From contig JAODMG010000167.1 of NCBI GenBank assembly GCA_025464895.1, forward strand, positions 1 through 36,236: a DNA stretch of 36,236 nucleotides. The letters run 5' to 3'. The number at the start of each line of letters is the position of its first letter. The first letter of the stretch is position 1. Origin of the DNA: Microbacteriaceae bacterium (GTDB taxonomy: Bacteria > Actinomycetota > Actinomycetes > Actinomycetales > Microbacteriaceae). The translations under genes were made by a program, and so were the position numbers. Of the stretch, positions 1 through 7,038 are shown one piece after another. Under the pieces are notes generated by a model, which saw only the letters and a program-made list of their open reading frames with translations, was not told where the DNA came from and did no database searches.

Positions 1-812
1 GGGTCGGGTTCAGCCTGCACCTGCCGTACGGCATCCATCTCGTCGTCGCGCTGCTCGCCGGCCTGATCGGAGGCGCGCTCTGGGGTGGGCTGGTCGGCCT
101 GCTCCGAGCTCGAACCGGGGCGCACGAGGTCATCACGACCATCATGCTCAACTACGTCGCGTACTACCTGCTCTTCTACTTACTGAAGACCCCGGTGCTG
201 CAGCAGCCGGGCTCCAGCAACCCGAAGACCCCGCCGATGGATCCGACAGCGGTGTTCCCGTTGCTCCTCGGGCCGCAGTACTCGGTGCATCTCGGTTTCA
301 TCATCGTGATCGCGGCGACCGTCGTGGTCTGGTGGCTGCTCAACCGGTCCAGCCTCGGATTTCAGTTCCGCGCGGTCGGCGAGAACCCGAACGCGGCGCG
401 GGTGGCCGGCATGAACGTCAAGAACATGTACGTCTACGCGATGCTCATCTCTGGTGCATTGGCCGGTCTCGCCGGTGTATCCCAGGTGCTCGGAACGGTG
501 ACCACTGGATTCGGTGCAGGCATCGACGCCGGCATCGGATTCGACGCGATCACCGTTGCGCTGCTCGGGCGGTCCCGCCCGTGGGGTGTCTTCTTCGCCG
601 GCATCCTGTTCGGTGCCCTGAAGGCCGGCGGATTCTCGATGCAGGCCCAGCAGGGAGTGCCGATCGACATCATCCTCGTTGTCCAATCGGTCATCGTTCT
701 CCTCATCGCCGCGCCGCCGCTGGTGCGTTCGGTGTTCCGACTGCCGCAGCCGACCGGCGTGCGTCTACGAACAGCCAAGACATCGGCACGAAAGGCTGTG
801 GTGACCCGATGA
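1..812 (+). CDS. Nucleoside ABC transporter permease, NupP/YufP type (5' truncated)
   Basis: This is an integral membrane subunit of an ABC importer of the BmpA/NupPQ class, which takes up nucleosides. The reading frame is open from base 3, so the window cuts off the N-terminal part; about 270 residues remain of a family usually 350-400 long. What remains is strongly hydrophobic. It contains the family stretch around 'AHEVITTIMLNY' (bases 120-155) and the conserved cytoplasmic loop 'FRAVGENPNAARVAGMNV' (bases 365-420), which typically contacts the ATPase. The stop TGA overlaps the ATG of the next permease (ATGA at 809-812), so the two are translationally coupled. The solute-binding lipoprotein and ATPase genes normally lie upstream and would be outside the window. 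Nucleoside specificity is inferred from the family and from the cdd/deoA genes that follow. Confidence 0.88.
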   Translation, partial: VGFSLHLPYGIHLVVALLAGLIGGALWGGLVGLLRARTGAHEVITTIMLNYVAYYLLFYLLKTPVLQQPGSSNPKTPPMDPTAVFPLLLGPQYSVHLGFIIVIAATVVVWWLLNRSSLGFQFRAVGENPNAARVAGMNVKNMYVYAMLISGALAGLAGVSQVLGTVTTGFGAGIDAGIGFDAITVALLGRSRPWGVFFAGILFGALKAGGFSMQAQQGVPIDIILVVQSVIVLLIAAPPLVRSVFRLPQPTGVRLRTAKTSARKAVVTR

Positions 813-2119
813 CTACCGTTACCGAGCAGGGCGGTCACGCGCCGGGATCGACGATCGTGCGCGCAACCACCGTCGTGCGCAGCCTGAAGACCCCGATCGC
901 GCTGGCCGTCTTCAGCGTCCTGGCCATCGTGCTGTTCGTGATCCTGCGGCGCCCGGGAACCAGCATGTTCCGGCTGTCGACCGCGACCGACGTCATCCAG
1001 CTTCCGCCGATCTCCGTTCCGTCGATTGCGACCGGAATCGTGCTGACCGTGATTCTCGTCGGGATAACCGCGGCCAGCGTCGTCTTCTATGCCAGCCACC
1101 GCAAGACGCCGGCTTGGCTGACCGGGGTGTTCGGTGCGCTCTTCGTTATCGGATTCCTGGCCTGGGCCGCCGCAACCGTCACCGATCCGGCCGCCCACTC
1201 GATCTACGTGCCGGGGCTGCTCATCGGCACCGTAGGGCTCAGCACCGCACTGATCTTCGGTGCCCTCGGCGGTGTCATCTCCGAGCGTGCCGGTGTGGTC
1301 AACGTGGCGATCGAGGGTCAGCTGCTCGCCGGCGCGTTCGTCTCGGCCGTCGTCGCGTCCGTCACGAAGCAGCTTCTTCTCGGTGTGATCGCCGCGATGG
1401 TCGCCGGTGTTCTGGTGTCGTTCGTCCTCGCCGCGTTCGCGATCAAGTACGTCGTCGACCAGGTCATCGTCGGTGTCGTGCTGAACGTGCTGGTCACCGG
1501 AATCACCAGCTTCCTCTATACGACGGTGCTGAGCCCGAACGGCGATCTGATGAATTCGCCTCCGCAGTTCGAGCGGGTCAACATCCCGCTCCTCAGCGAG
1601 ATCCCGATCCTGGGTCCAGTGCTGTTCCAGCAGACGATCATCGTCTACGTCATGTACATCGCGGTCGCCGCGGTCTGGTTCGCGCTGTTCAAGACCAGGT
1701 GGGGACTGCGGGTGCGCGCGGTCGGCGAACATCCTCAGGCCGCTGACACGGTCGGCATCAACGTCAACCGCACCCGGTTCTGGAACGTCTCGCTGGCCGG
1801 AGCGATCGTCGGATTCGGCGGGGCGTACTTCACCCTCGGCTCGGTCGGCGGCTTCACCAAGGAAATGACGGCCGGCAACGGGTTCATCGCCCTCGCCGCC
1901 GTTATCTTCGGTCGCTGGGATCCGATCAAGGCGACCCTGGCCGCGCTGCTCTTCGGCTTCGCCTCGAACCTACAAAGCGTTCTGAACATCCTCGGTTCTC
2001 CCGTTCCGAGCGAATTCATGCTGATGCTTCCGTACGTCGTCACGATCTTCGCGGTAGCCGGCTTCGTCGGGAGGTCGCGAGCGCCAGCCGCAGATGGCCG
2101 CCCCTATATAAAGGTGTAA
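809..2119 (+). CDS. Nucleoside ABC transporter permease, NupQ/YufQ type
   Basis: This is the second permease of the same importer, 436 residues long. The frame is open further upstream, but ATG 809 is chosen because it gives the ATGA overlap with the preceding permease and the usual protein length. The N-terminus has about 30 hydrophilic residues and then several membrane segments. Family marks are the 'GGVISERAGVVNVAIEGQ' region (bases 1268-1320), typical of the YufQ side of the pair, and a loop 'RAVGEHPQAADTVGINV' that mirrors the loop in its partner. The two permeases would form the heterodimeric channel. cdd follows after 2 bases and deoA after that, so uptake and the first catabolic steps are probably one transcript. 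An exact substrate cannot be read from the sequence; ribose or other sugars are the main alternative to nucleosides. Confidence 0.88.
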   Translation: MTTVTEQGGHAPGSTIVRATTVVRSLKTPIALAVFSVLAIVLFVILRRPGTSMFRLSTATDVIQLPPISVPSIATGIVLTVILVGITAASVVFYASHRKTPAWLTGVFGALFVIGFLAWAAATVTDPAAHSIYVPGLLIGTVGLSTALIFGALGGVISERAGVVNVAIEGQLLAGAFVSAVVASVTKQLLLGVIAAMVAGVLVSFVLAAFAIKYVVDQVIVGVVLNVLVTGITSFLYTTVLSPNGDLMNSPPQFERVNIPLLSEIPILGPVLFQQTIIVYVMYIAVAAVWFALFKTRWGLRVRAVGEHPQAADTVGINVNRTRFWNVSLAGAIVGFGGAYFTLGSVGGFTKEMTAGNGFIALAAVIFGRWDPIKATLAALLFGFASNLQSVLNILGSPVPSEFMLMLPYVVTIFAVAGFVGRSRAPAADGRPYIKV

Positions 2120-2121
2120 GA

Positions 2122-2526
2122 ATGAGCGAGATTGACTGGGACACCCTCCGTTCCATGGCGAACGATGCGGCAACCCACGCCTACGTTCCGTATTCGAAAT
2201 TCCCGGTCGGGGTGGCCGCGCTCGTCGACGACGGTCGGCTGATCTCCGGATGCAACGTCGAGAACGCGTCGTACGGCCTCACCCTGTGTGCAGAGTGCGC
2301 CCTCGTGTCGAGCCTGCACATGACCGGGGGAGGGCGTCTCCTCGCCTTCGCCTGCGTCGACGGACACGGGAACACGCTGATGCCGTGCGGCCGCTGCCGG
2401 CAGCTGCTGTACGAACACTCCGCTCCAGGAATGCTGCTGCAGACGGTGTCCGGGATCAAGACGATCGACGAGGTCATTCCGGACGCATTCGGGCCGCGAG
2501 AGCTCGAGAACTACCAGAACGCCTGA
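2122..2526 (+). CDS. cdd: Cytidine deaminase
   Basis: This enzyme deaminates cytidine and deoxycytidine to uridine and deoxyuridine in the cytoplasm. At 134 residues it has the length of the small homotetrameric type. The substrate-binding segment 'CNVENASYGLT' covers residues 44-54. Zinc would be held by Cys56, Cys89 and Cys92 (motifs CAE and PCGRC), with Glu58 as the catalytic acid-base. Three cysteine ligands fit the tetrameric Bacillus-like class rather than the dimeric E. coli class. The start is supported by an AAGG Shine-Dalgarno at 2111-2114. The gene lies 2 bases after the permease gene and upstream of the pyrimidine phosphorylase, in the order import, deamination, phosphorolysis. 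Confidence 0.95.
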   Translation: MSEIDWDTLRSMANDAATHAYVPYSKFPVGVAALVDDGRLISGCNVENASYGLTLCAECALVSSLHMTGGGRLLAFACVDGHGNTLMPCGRCRQLLYEHSAPGMLLQTVSGIKTIDEVIPDAFGPRELENYQNA

Positions 2527-2558
2527 GCGGTCGCCGCTCCGGGGCACCGACCCATCGC

Positions 2559-2593
2559 CGACTCGCGCAGATCGCCGATCGGCGACTCGCGCA
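2559..2593. repeat. Direct repeat around a 14-bp palindrome in the cdd-deoA gap
   Basis: The 11-mer cgactcgcgca occurs at 2559-2569 and again at 2583-2593. Between them lies the perfect palindrome tcgccgatcggcga (2572-2585), which overlaps the second copy. It may form a small hairpin in the mRNA between cdd and deoA and so tune deoA translation or mRNA decay. No function is proven. Confidence 0.5.
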
Positions 2594-2612
2594 CTAGAGC
2601 AAGGACAAAACC

Positions 2613-3905
2613 ATGAGCTCGATTGAACCGTTCGACGTCGTCGACCTGATCCGGGCCAAGCGCGACCACGGGACGCTCGACACGGCCCAGATCAACTGGC
2701 TGGTCGACGCCTACACCCGCGGATACGTCGCGGACGAGCAGATGGCCGCGATGACGATGGCGATCTTCCTGAACGGAATGGAACGGCAGGAGATCCGCGA
2801 TTTGACCCTCGCCATGATCGCGAGCGGTGAAACCCTCGACTTCGGCGGACTGTCGAAACGGACGACGGACAAGCATTCGACCGGTGGGGTCGGCGACAAG
2901 ATCACGCTGCCGCTCGCCCCACTGGTGGCCTCGTTCGGCGTTGCGGTGCCCCAACTCTCCGGACGCGGCCTCGGCCATACCGGCGGCACCCTCGACAAGC
3001 TCGAGAGCATTCCCGGCTGGCGGGCATCCCTCAGCAACGAGGAGTTCCTGTCCCAGCTCGAGGAGGTCGGCGCCGTCATCTGCGCGGCCGGCTCCGGGCT
3101 CGCCCCGGCCGACGGCAAGCTGTACGCGCTCCGGGACATCACCGGCACCGTGGAGGCGATCCCGCTTATCGCGTCATCGATCATGAGCAAGAAGATCGCG
3201 GAAGGGACATCCGCGTTAGTGCTCGACGTCAAGTTCGGCTCCGGCGCCTTCCTCAGGGACATCGCGCAGTCGCGCAAGCTCGCCGAGACGATGGTGGCGC
3301 TCGGTGAGGATGCCGGCGTCGCCACCCGGGCGTTGCTGACCGACATGAACGTTCCGCTCGGCCTTACCATCGGCAACGCTCTCGAGGTTCGGGAATCGGT
3401 CGAGGTCCTCGCCGGCGGCGGACCGGCGGATGTGATCGAGCTCACGCTCGGCCTCGCCCGGGAAATGCTGGCACTCGCCGGCCAGCCGGACGCCGACGTC
3501 GAGGCCGCCCTGGCTGATGGCAGGGCGATGGACACCTGGCGCCGGATGATCGCCGCGCAGGGCGGCGACCCGTCCGCGGCGCTCCCGGTCGCGAAGGAGA
3601 ACCACGTCGTCACGGCCGACCGCGATGGCGTGCTGGCGACCCAGGACGCGTTGCCGTTCGGCGTCGCGGCCTGGCGGCTCGGCGCCGGTCGCGCCCGCAA
3701 ACAGGACTCGGTGCAGGCCGCCGCCGGGATCGAGCTGCACGCGAAGCCCGGCGATAGGGTGACCCGCGGCCAAGCTCTGTTCACGCTGCACACGGACGAG
3801 CCGGCCCGGTTCGACCGCGCACTCGACGCGCTCGGCGGCAGCTGGAGCATCGCCGACACCGCTCCGGCGCGCGGTCCGCTGATCGTCGAGCGCATCGGCG
3901 GCTAG
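2613..3905 (+). CDS. deoA: Thymidine / pyrimidine-nucleoside phosphorylase
   Basis: This enzyme catalyses reversible phosphorolysis of thymidine, deoxyuridine and probably uridine to the base plus (deoxy)ribose-1-phosphate. At 430 residues it has the normal length. The N-terminal helical domain is followed by the phosphate-binding segment 'KHSTGGVGDK' (about residues 86-95) and the family signature 'SGRGLGHTGGTLDKLE' (about residues 113-128). 'SSIMSKKIAEG' and the nearby Lys contribute to the active site. A C-terminal alpha/beta domain ends the protein. The start has an AAGGA Shine-Dalgarno at 2601-2605. It is separated from cdd by 86 bases holding a small palindromic repeat and probably belongs to the same transcript. 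I cannot distinguish strict thymidine phosphorylase (DeoA) from the broader Pdp type. Confidence 0.94.
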   Translation: MSSIEPFDVVDLIRAKRDHGTLDTAQINWLVDAYTRGYVADEQMAAMTMAIFLNGMERQEIRDLTLAMIASGETLDFGGLSKRTTDKHSTGGVGDKITLPLAPLVASFGVAVPQLSGRGLGHTGGTLDKLESIPGWRASLSNEEFLSQLEEVGAVICAAGSGLAPADGKLYALRDITGTVEAIPLIASSIMSKKIAEGTSALVLDVKFGSGAFLRDIAQSRKLAETMVALGEDAGVATRALLTDMNVPLGLTIGNALEVRESVEVLAGGGPADVIELTLGLAREMLALAGQPDADVEAALADGRAMDTWRRMIAAQGGDPSAALPVAKENHVVTADRDGVLATQDALPFGVAAWRLGAGRARKQDSVQAAAGIELHAKPGDRVTRGQALFTLHTDEPARFDRALDALGGSWSIADTAPARGPLIVERIGG

Positions 3906-3972
3906 CAGTACTGTCCGCCGCGAGCCTCGGCTGCGCGCCTGGCCCGAGCATCTGGCCCGTCTGTCCTTCGTA

Positions 3973-4068
3973 GCTCAAATGCAGGACCGCAGCCCACTAG
4001 AGTTCCGCTAAACCCCCGGATTCCGGCAACTGTTGCGTGCAAAACTGGCTGCGGTCCTGCATTTGAGC
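3973..4068. repeat. 22-bp perfect inverted repeat between convergent deoA and nucleoside hydrolase
   Basis: The left arm at 3973-3994 (starts gctcaaatgcagg) and the right arm at 4047-4068 (ends cctgcatttgagc) are exact reverse complements over 22 bases, with a 52-base interior. A weaker outer pair, ctgtcc (3961-3966) and ggacag (4080-4085), could lengthen the stem. Lying between two converging genes, it could act as a two-way terminator or RNA barrier. The long loop and the lack of a T-tract are unusual for a simple terminator. The rest of the 3906-4129 gap shows nothing else. Confidence 0.75.
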
Positions 4069-4129
4069 GACGGGCAGGCGGACAGGCGACGGGCGGGAGG
4101 CGCGCGGGCAGCAGCTGCAGAGCCGGCGG

Positions 4130-5080
4130 CTAGCTCGGGGCGGGGTCGCCGATGCGCTCGAGCGCATCGACGATGAGATGCCAGAACTTGGCGTGGTCGA
4201 GGTTGGTCGCCGCGTGCGTCGTGCAGTCGGCCGGCGCGGGCGCGCGAAAATCGGCGACCGTCATGCCGAGGGTGAGTGTTCCGGTGAGTTCGACGTCCAG
4301 GGGAACCGGCACGACATCCATCACCGACGGATCGATCACCAGTGCGACTGCGCACGGATCGTGCACCGGCGGGGAATCGAAGCCCTGGGCCTCCTTGTAG
4401 CGCGGGCCGAAGAACTCGAGCAGCTCCAGGACGAAACGCGCGGGGGCGGTGTCCACGGCGGCGATCGCGGCAACGACATCCGGCGTCGCGAGCGCCTGGT
4501 GGGTCAGGTCGAGGCCGACCATCGTGAGCTTCCACGGTTCGTTGAACACGATGTGCGCGGCCTCCGGGTCGATGACGATGTTGAACTCGGCCGCCGCGCT
4601 CCAGTTGCCCCCGTGATATCCGCCGCCCATCAGCACGACCTCTTTGACCCTGGAGGCGATGCGCGGCTCCTTGCGCACGGCCAGCGCTATGTTGGTCAGG
4701 GCCCCCGTGGGCACCAGCGTTATCTCGCCCGGCTCGCTGGCCATGATCGTGTCGATGATGAGGTCGACCGCGTGACGATCGTCGAGGATGAGCGTCGGTT
4801 CCGGCAGGGTCGGCCCGTCCATGCCGGAATCGCCATGTATCGTTCCCGCGGTCTCGACCTCGCGCACGAGGGGGCGATGGGCGCCCGCGGCGAATGGCAC
4901 TCCGGTGATGCCGGCGATCCTCGCAACCGCCAACGCGTTGCGGGTCACCTTGTCGATGGTCTGGTTTCCATGCACCGTCGTCACCGCCACCAGCTCGACC
5001 TCGGGGTTGCCGTGCGCGAGCAGCAGCGCGATCGCGTCATCGTGGCCGGGGTCGCAATCGAGGATCATCTTCTTCGGCAT
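4130..5080 (-). CDS. Nucleoside hydrolase (IU/CU type)
   Basis: This enzyme hydrolyses the N-glycosidic bond of ribonucleosides to base plus free ribose. The N-terminal signature DxDPGxDDA is present as 'DCDPGHDDA' at residues 8-16, and its aspartates bind the catalytic calcium. 'MGGGYHGGNWSAAAEFN' is the typical mid-protein nucleoside-contact region. His240 in 'HDPCAVA' matches the histidine linked to leaving-group activation. The start at 5080 gives 316 residues, the usual size, and has GGAAGG upstream on the minus strand; the frame extends upstream to 5155 but that would add atypical residues. It is divergent from add and convergent with deoA. It offers a phosphate-independent route to ribose beside the phosphorylases. 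Substrate preference (uridine/cytidine or purine) is not readable. Confidence 0.92.
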   Translation of the reverse strand: MPKKMILDCDPGHDDAIALLLAHGNPEVELVAVTTVHGNQTIDKVTRNALAVARIAGITGVPFAAGAHRPLVREVETAGTIHGDSGMDGPTLPEPTLILDDRHAVDLIIDTIMASEPGEITLVPTGALTNIALAVRKEPRIASRVKEVVLMGGGYHGGNWSAAAEFNIVIDPEAAHIVFNEPWKLTMVGLDLTHQALATPDVVAAIAAVDTAPARFVLELLEFFGPRYKEAQGFDSPPVHDPCAVALVIDPSVMDVVPVPLDVELTGTLTLGMTVADFRAPAPADCTTHAATNLDHAKFWHLIVDALERIGDPAPS

Positions 5081-5135
5081 CCGTTGTTCGCCTTCCCACT
5101 CGCGGATTCCAAGGTTAGTGGAGGTCGACAACCGG

Positions 5136-5147
5136 TAGATTTGACTC
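5136..5147 (+). promoter_or_regulatory. Candidate leaderless promoter of add
   Basis: TAGATT (5136-5141) matches the TANNNT form of the -10 element. It ends exactly six bases before ATG 5148, so transcription would begin at the start codon. No Shine-Dalgarno is at the usual distance; GGAGG at 5121-5125 is too far. No clear -35 is visible. Confidence 0.5.
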
Positions 5148-6269
5148 ATGAACATAGTTCCGACGGACTACCTGCTGCCCGGCGATGGCGCGAACATCAC
5201 CGCGCTGCCCAAGGTCTCGCTGCACGATCACCTCGACGGCGGGTTGCGTGCCCAGACGATCATCGAACTCGCCGAGTCGGTTTCGCTGGAGTTGCCGGAG
5301 ACGGATGCCGTCGCACTCGGGGAATGGTTCGCCCAGAAGTCGGACTCCGGCTCGCTGGTGGAGTACCTGAAGACCTTCGACATCACCACCGGAGTCATGC
5401 AGACGCAGGAGGGTCTCGCCCGGGTCGCCCGCGAGTTCGTGCAGGATCTGGCCGCGGACGGCGTCATCTATGGCGAGATCCGTTGGGCACCGGAGCAGCA
5501 TCTCGGCCACGGCCTGAGCCTCGACGAGGCGGTCGAGGCCGTGCAGGAGGGGCTGGACGCCGGGGTCGAGGATGTGCGCAACACCGGCCGTCGCATCCGG
5601 GTGGGCCAACTCGTGAGTGCCATGCGTCACGCCGACCGCGGACTCGAGATCGCCGAACTCGCGGTTCGTCACCGCACGAATGGTGTTGTCGGCTTCGATA
5701 TCGCTGGGGCAGAGGCCGGCTTCCCGGCAGGCAGGCTGCGGGACGCATTCGATTATCTGGCCCGGCATCTCTTTCCGGCGACGGTGCACGCGGGCGAGGC
5801 GGACGGCCTCGACAGCATCCGTGGCGCGCTGTTCGACGGTCGCGCCCTGAGGCTTGGCCACGGCGTTCGACTGGCCGAAGACATCTCCTTCGAGAGCGAG
5901 GACGACGAGAACAGCTACGTCACCCTCGGGCCGATCGCCCAGTGGGTCAAGGATCGGGAGATCGCCCTCGAGCTCTCGCCGCAGTCGAACCTGCAGACCG
6001 GGGCGATCGCGGCGTGGGGCGACGACCTCATCGATCATCCGTTCGATCTGTTCTACCAGCTCGGCTTCAGGGTGACCGTGAACACGGACAACCGGCTGAT
6101 GAGCAACACATCGCTCAGCAAGGAGCTCGCCCTTCTCAGCGAGACCTTCGGCTACGACCTCAGCGACCTCGAGGTCTTCCAGCTCAATGCCGCCGCTGCG
6201 AGCTTTCTTCCGCTCGAGGACCGCGAAGACCTGGCCGACCAGATCAGCGCCGGTTTCGAACGGGCCTGA
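5148..6269 (+). CDS. add: Adenosine deaminase
   Basis: This enzyme deaminates adenosine and deoxyadenosine to inosine and deoxyinosine, the substrates of the purine-nucleoside phosphorylase encoded nearby. The TIM-barrel family motifs are all present: zinc ligands His26 and His28 in 'LHDHLDGGL', His214 and catalytic Glu217 in 'HAGEADG', a later 'LGHGVRL', 'ELSPQSNLQTG', and the 'VNTDNRLMS' segment with the last zinc-binding Asp. The second Asp of the eukaryotic 'TDDP' form is Asn here, which is common in bacterial members. At 373 residues its length is normal. The start is ATG 5148, with a -10-like hexamer six bases before it. The PTS IIA gene follows after 2 bases, so add, IIA and IIB probably form one operon. 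Confidence 0.95.
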   Translation: MNIVPTDYLLPGDGANITALPKVSLHDHLDGGLRAQTIIELAESVSLELPETDAVALGEWFAQKSDSGSLVEYLKTFDITTGVMQTQEGLARVAREFVQDLAADGVIYGEIRWAPEQHLGHGLSLDEAVEAVQEGLDAGVEDVRNTGRRIRVGQLVSAMRHADRGLEIAELAVRHRTNGVVGFDIAGAEAGFPAGRLRDAFDYLARHLFPATVHAGEADGLDSIRGALFDGRALRLGHGVRLAEDISFESEDDENSYVTLGPIAQWVKDREIALELSPQSNLQTGAIAAWGDDLIDHPFDLFYQLGFRVTVNTDNRLMSNTSLSKELALLSETFGYDLSDLEVFQLNAAAASFLPLEDREDLADQISAGFERA

Positions 6270-6271
6270 GG

Positions 6272-6736
6272 ATGCCGCTACCCCCGCTGCCAGAATCGGC
6301 GATCGTGCTCGGAGCACACGCCGACGATTGGCGCGCGGCGGTGCGGTTGGCCGGGTCCGCCCTTGCCGCATCCGGTGCGGCGAAGCCGGCCTACGCCGAC
6401 GAGATGATCCGGATGATCGAAGAGCACGGGCCGTACGTGGTGATCGCCCCGGGGCTTGCGCTAGCCCACGCGCGACCGGGCCCCGCGGTGCTCGCGGACG
6501 GACTCGCGGTGGTGACGCTTGCGGAACCGGTCTCGTTCGGGCATCCGCACAACGACCCGGTAAGCGTGGTGATCGGCCTCGCCATCGAGCGCTCCGACGT
6601 CCATCTCGCCTCGGTGGCGGAGCTCGCCAACGTTTTCAACGATTCGAGCGCCATCCCGGCGCTCAGGGACGCGAAGAGCATCGACGAGGTCATTGCCATC
6701 TTCGGGAACACGCGAAACCTGGGAGAACAGCAGTGA
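6272..6736 (+). CDS. PTS system EIIA component, ascorbate (UlaC/SgaA)-like
   Basis: This is a cytoplasmic phosphotransferase IIA domain of 154 residues in the mannitol/fructose superfamily, closest by eye to the UlaC/SgaA branch. The phospho-accepting histidine would be His66 in 'IAPGLALAHARP', where most relatives read 'ALPHARP'. The following 'EPVSFGHPHNDPVSVVIGLA' matches the UlaC pattern of a second histidine region and the NDPV turn. It starts at ATG 6272, 2 bases after add, and its stop overlaps the GTG of the IIB gene. The long frame open upstream of 6272 is antisense or out-of-frame to real genes and is not part of it. Family membership is firm. The carried sugar is unknown, and the neighbours suggest a nucleoside-linked role rather than ascorbate. 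Confidence 0.82.
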   Translation: MPLPPLPESAIVLGAHADDWRAAVRLAGSALAASGAAKPAYADEMIRMIEEHGPYVVIAPGLALAHARPGPAVLADGLAVVTLAEPVSFGHPHNDPVSVVIGLAIERSDVHLASVAELANVFNDSSAIPALRDAKSIDEVIAIFGNTRNLGEQQ

Positions 6737-7005
6737 AGATCGTCACCATCTGTGGCGCCGGTATCGGCAGCTCCGGCATCCTGAAAGTCAACGCCGAGCG
6801 CGTCTTGAAACGCCTCGACATCTTGGCGGAGGTCACCGCGGCAGACATCACGACCGTTGCGTGGGCCGCTGAGGATGCCCAGGTCATCCTCACCTCTGCG
6901 GAGTTCGTGGAGGCGATCGGCAAGACCTACGCCGACGTGATCGTGATCGACAACTTCTTCGACACGGACGAGCTGACCCGCAAGCTGCGGGCGACCCTCG
7001 GATAG
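6733..7005 (+). CDS. PTS system EIIB component, ascorbate (UlaB/SgaB)-like
   Basis: This is a small cytoplasmic IIB phosphocarrier of 90 residues. The phospho-accepting residue would be Cys7 in 'TICGAGIGSSG', equivalent to the CGxGxGSS loop of UlaB-type IIB proteins; the rest fits the Rossmann-like IIB fold. Its GTG start overlaps the stop of the IIA gene (GTGA, 6733-6736), so IIA and IIB are made together. No IIC membrane gene follows: the next gene, 33 bases on, converges on the other strand. The IIC must therefore be elsewhere in the genome, or this pair serves as phosphorylation-state signal carriers. Both readings are inference. Confidence 0.82.
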   Translation: MKIVTICGAGIGSSGILKVNAERVLKRLDILAEVTAADITTVAWAAEDAQVILTSAEFVEAIGKTYADVIVIDNFFDTDELTRKLRATLG

Positions 7006-7038
7006 CTCCGCTCGGCCGCCCCTGACGCCCGCCGCCCG

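Noticed and set aside
434-1732. Long minus-strand open frame (432 codons) opposite the nucleoside permeases
   Set aside because: It is rich in Asp, Arg, His and Gly with no domain pattern, and lies antisense to two clear membrane protein genes; a codon-bias shadow.
4178-6271. Upstream extension of the PTS IIA frame to 852 residues
   Set aside because: The added residues are antisense to the nucleoside hydrolase and out of frame with add; they are Arg/Gly-rich without motifs.
6272-7005. A true ascorbate uptake system
   Set aside because: Only IIA and IIB resemble Ula proteins; no UlaA channel or ascorbate-6-phosphate enzymes (UlaD/E/F/G) are nearby, and all neighbours concern nucleosides.
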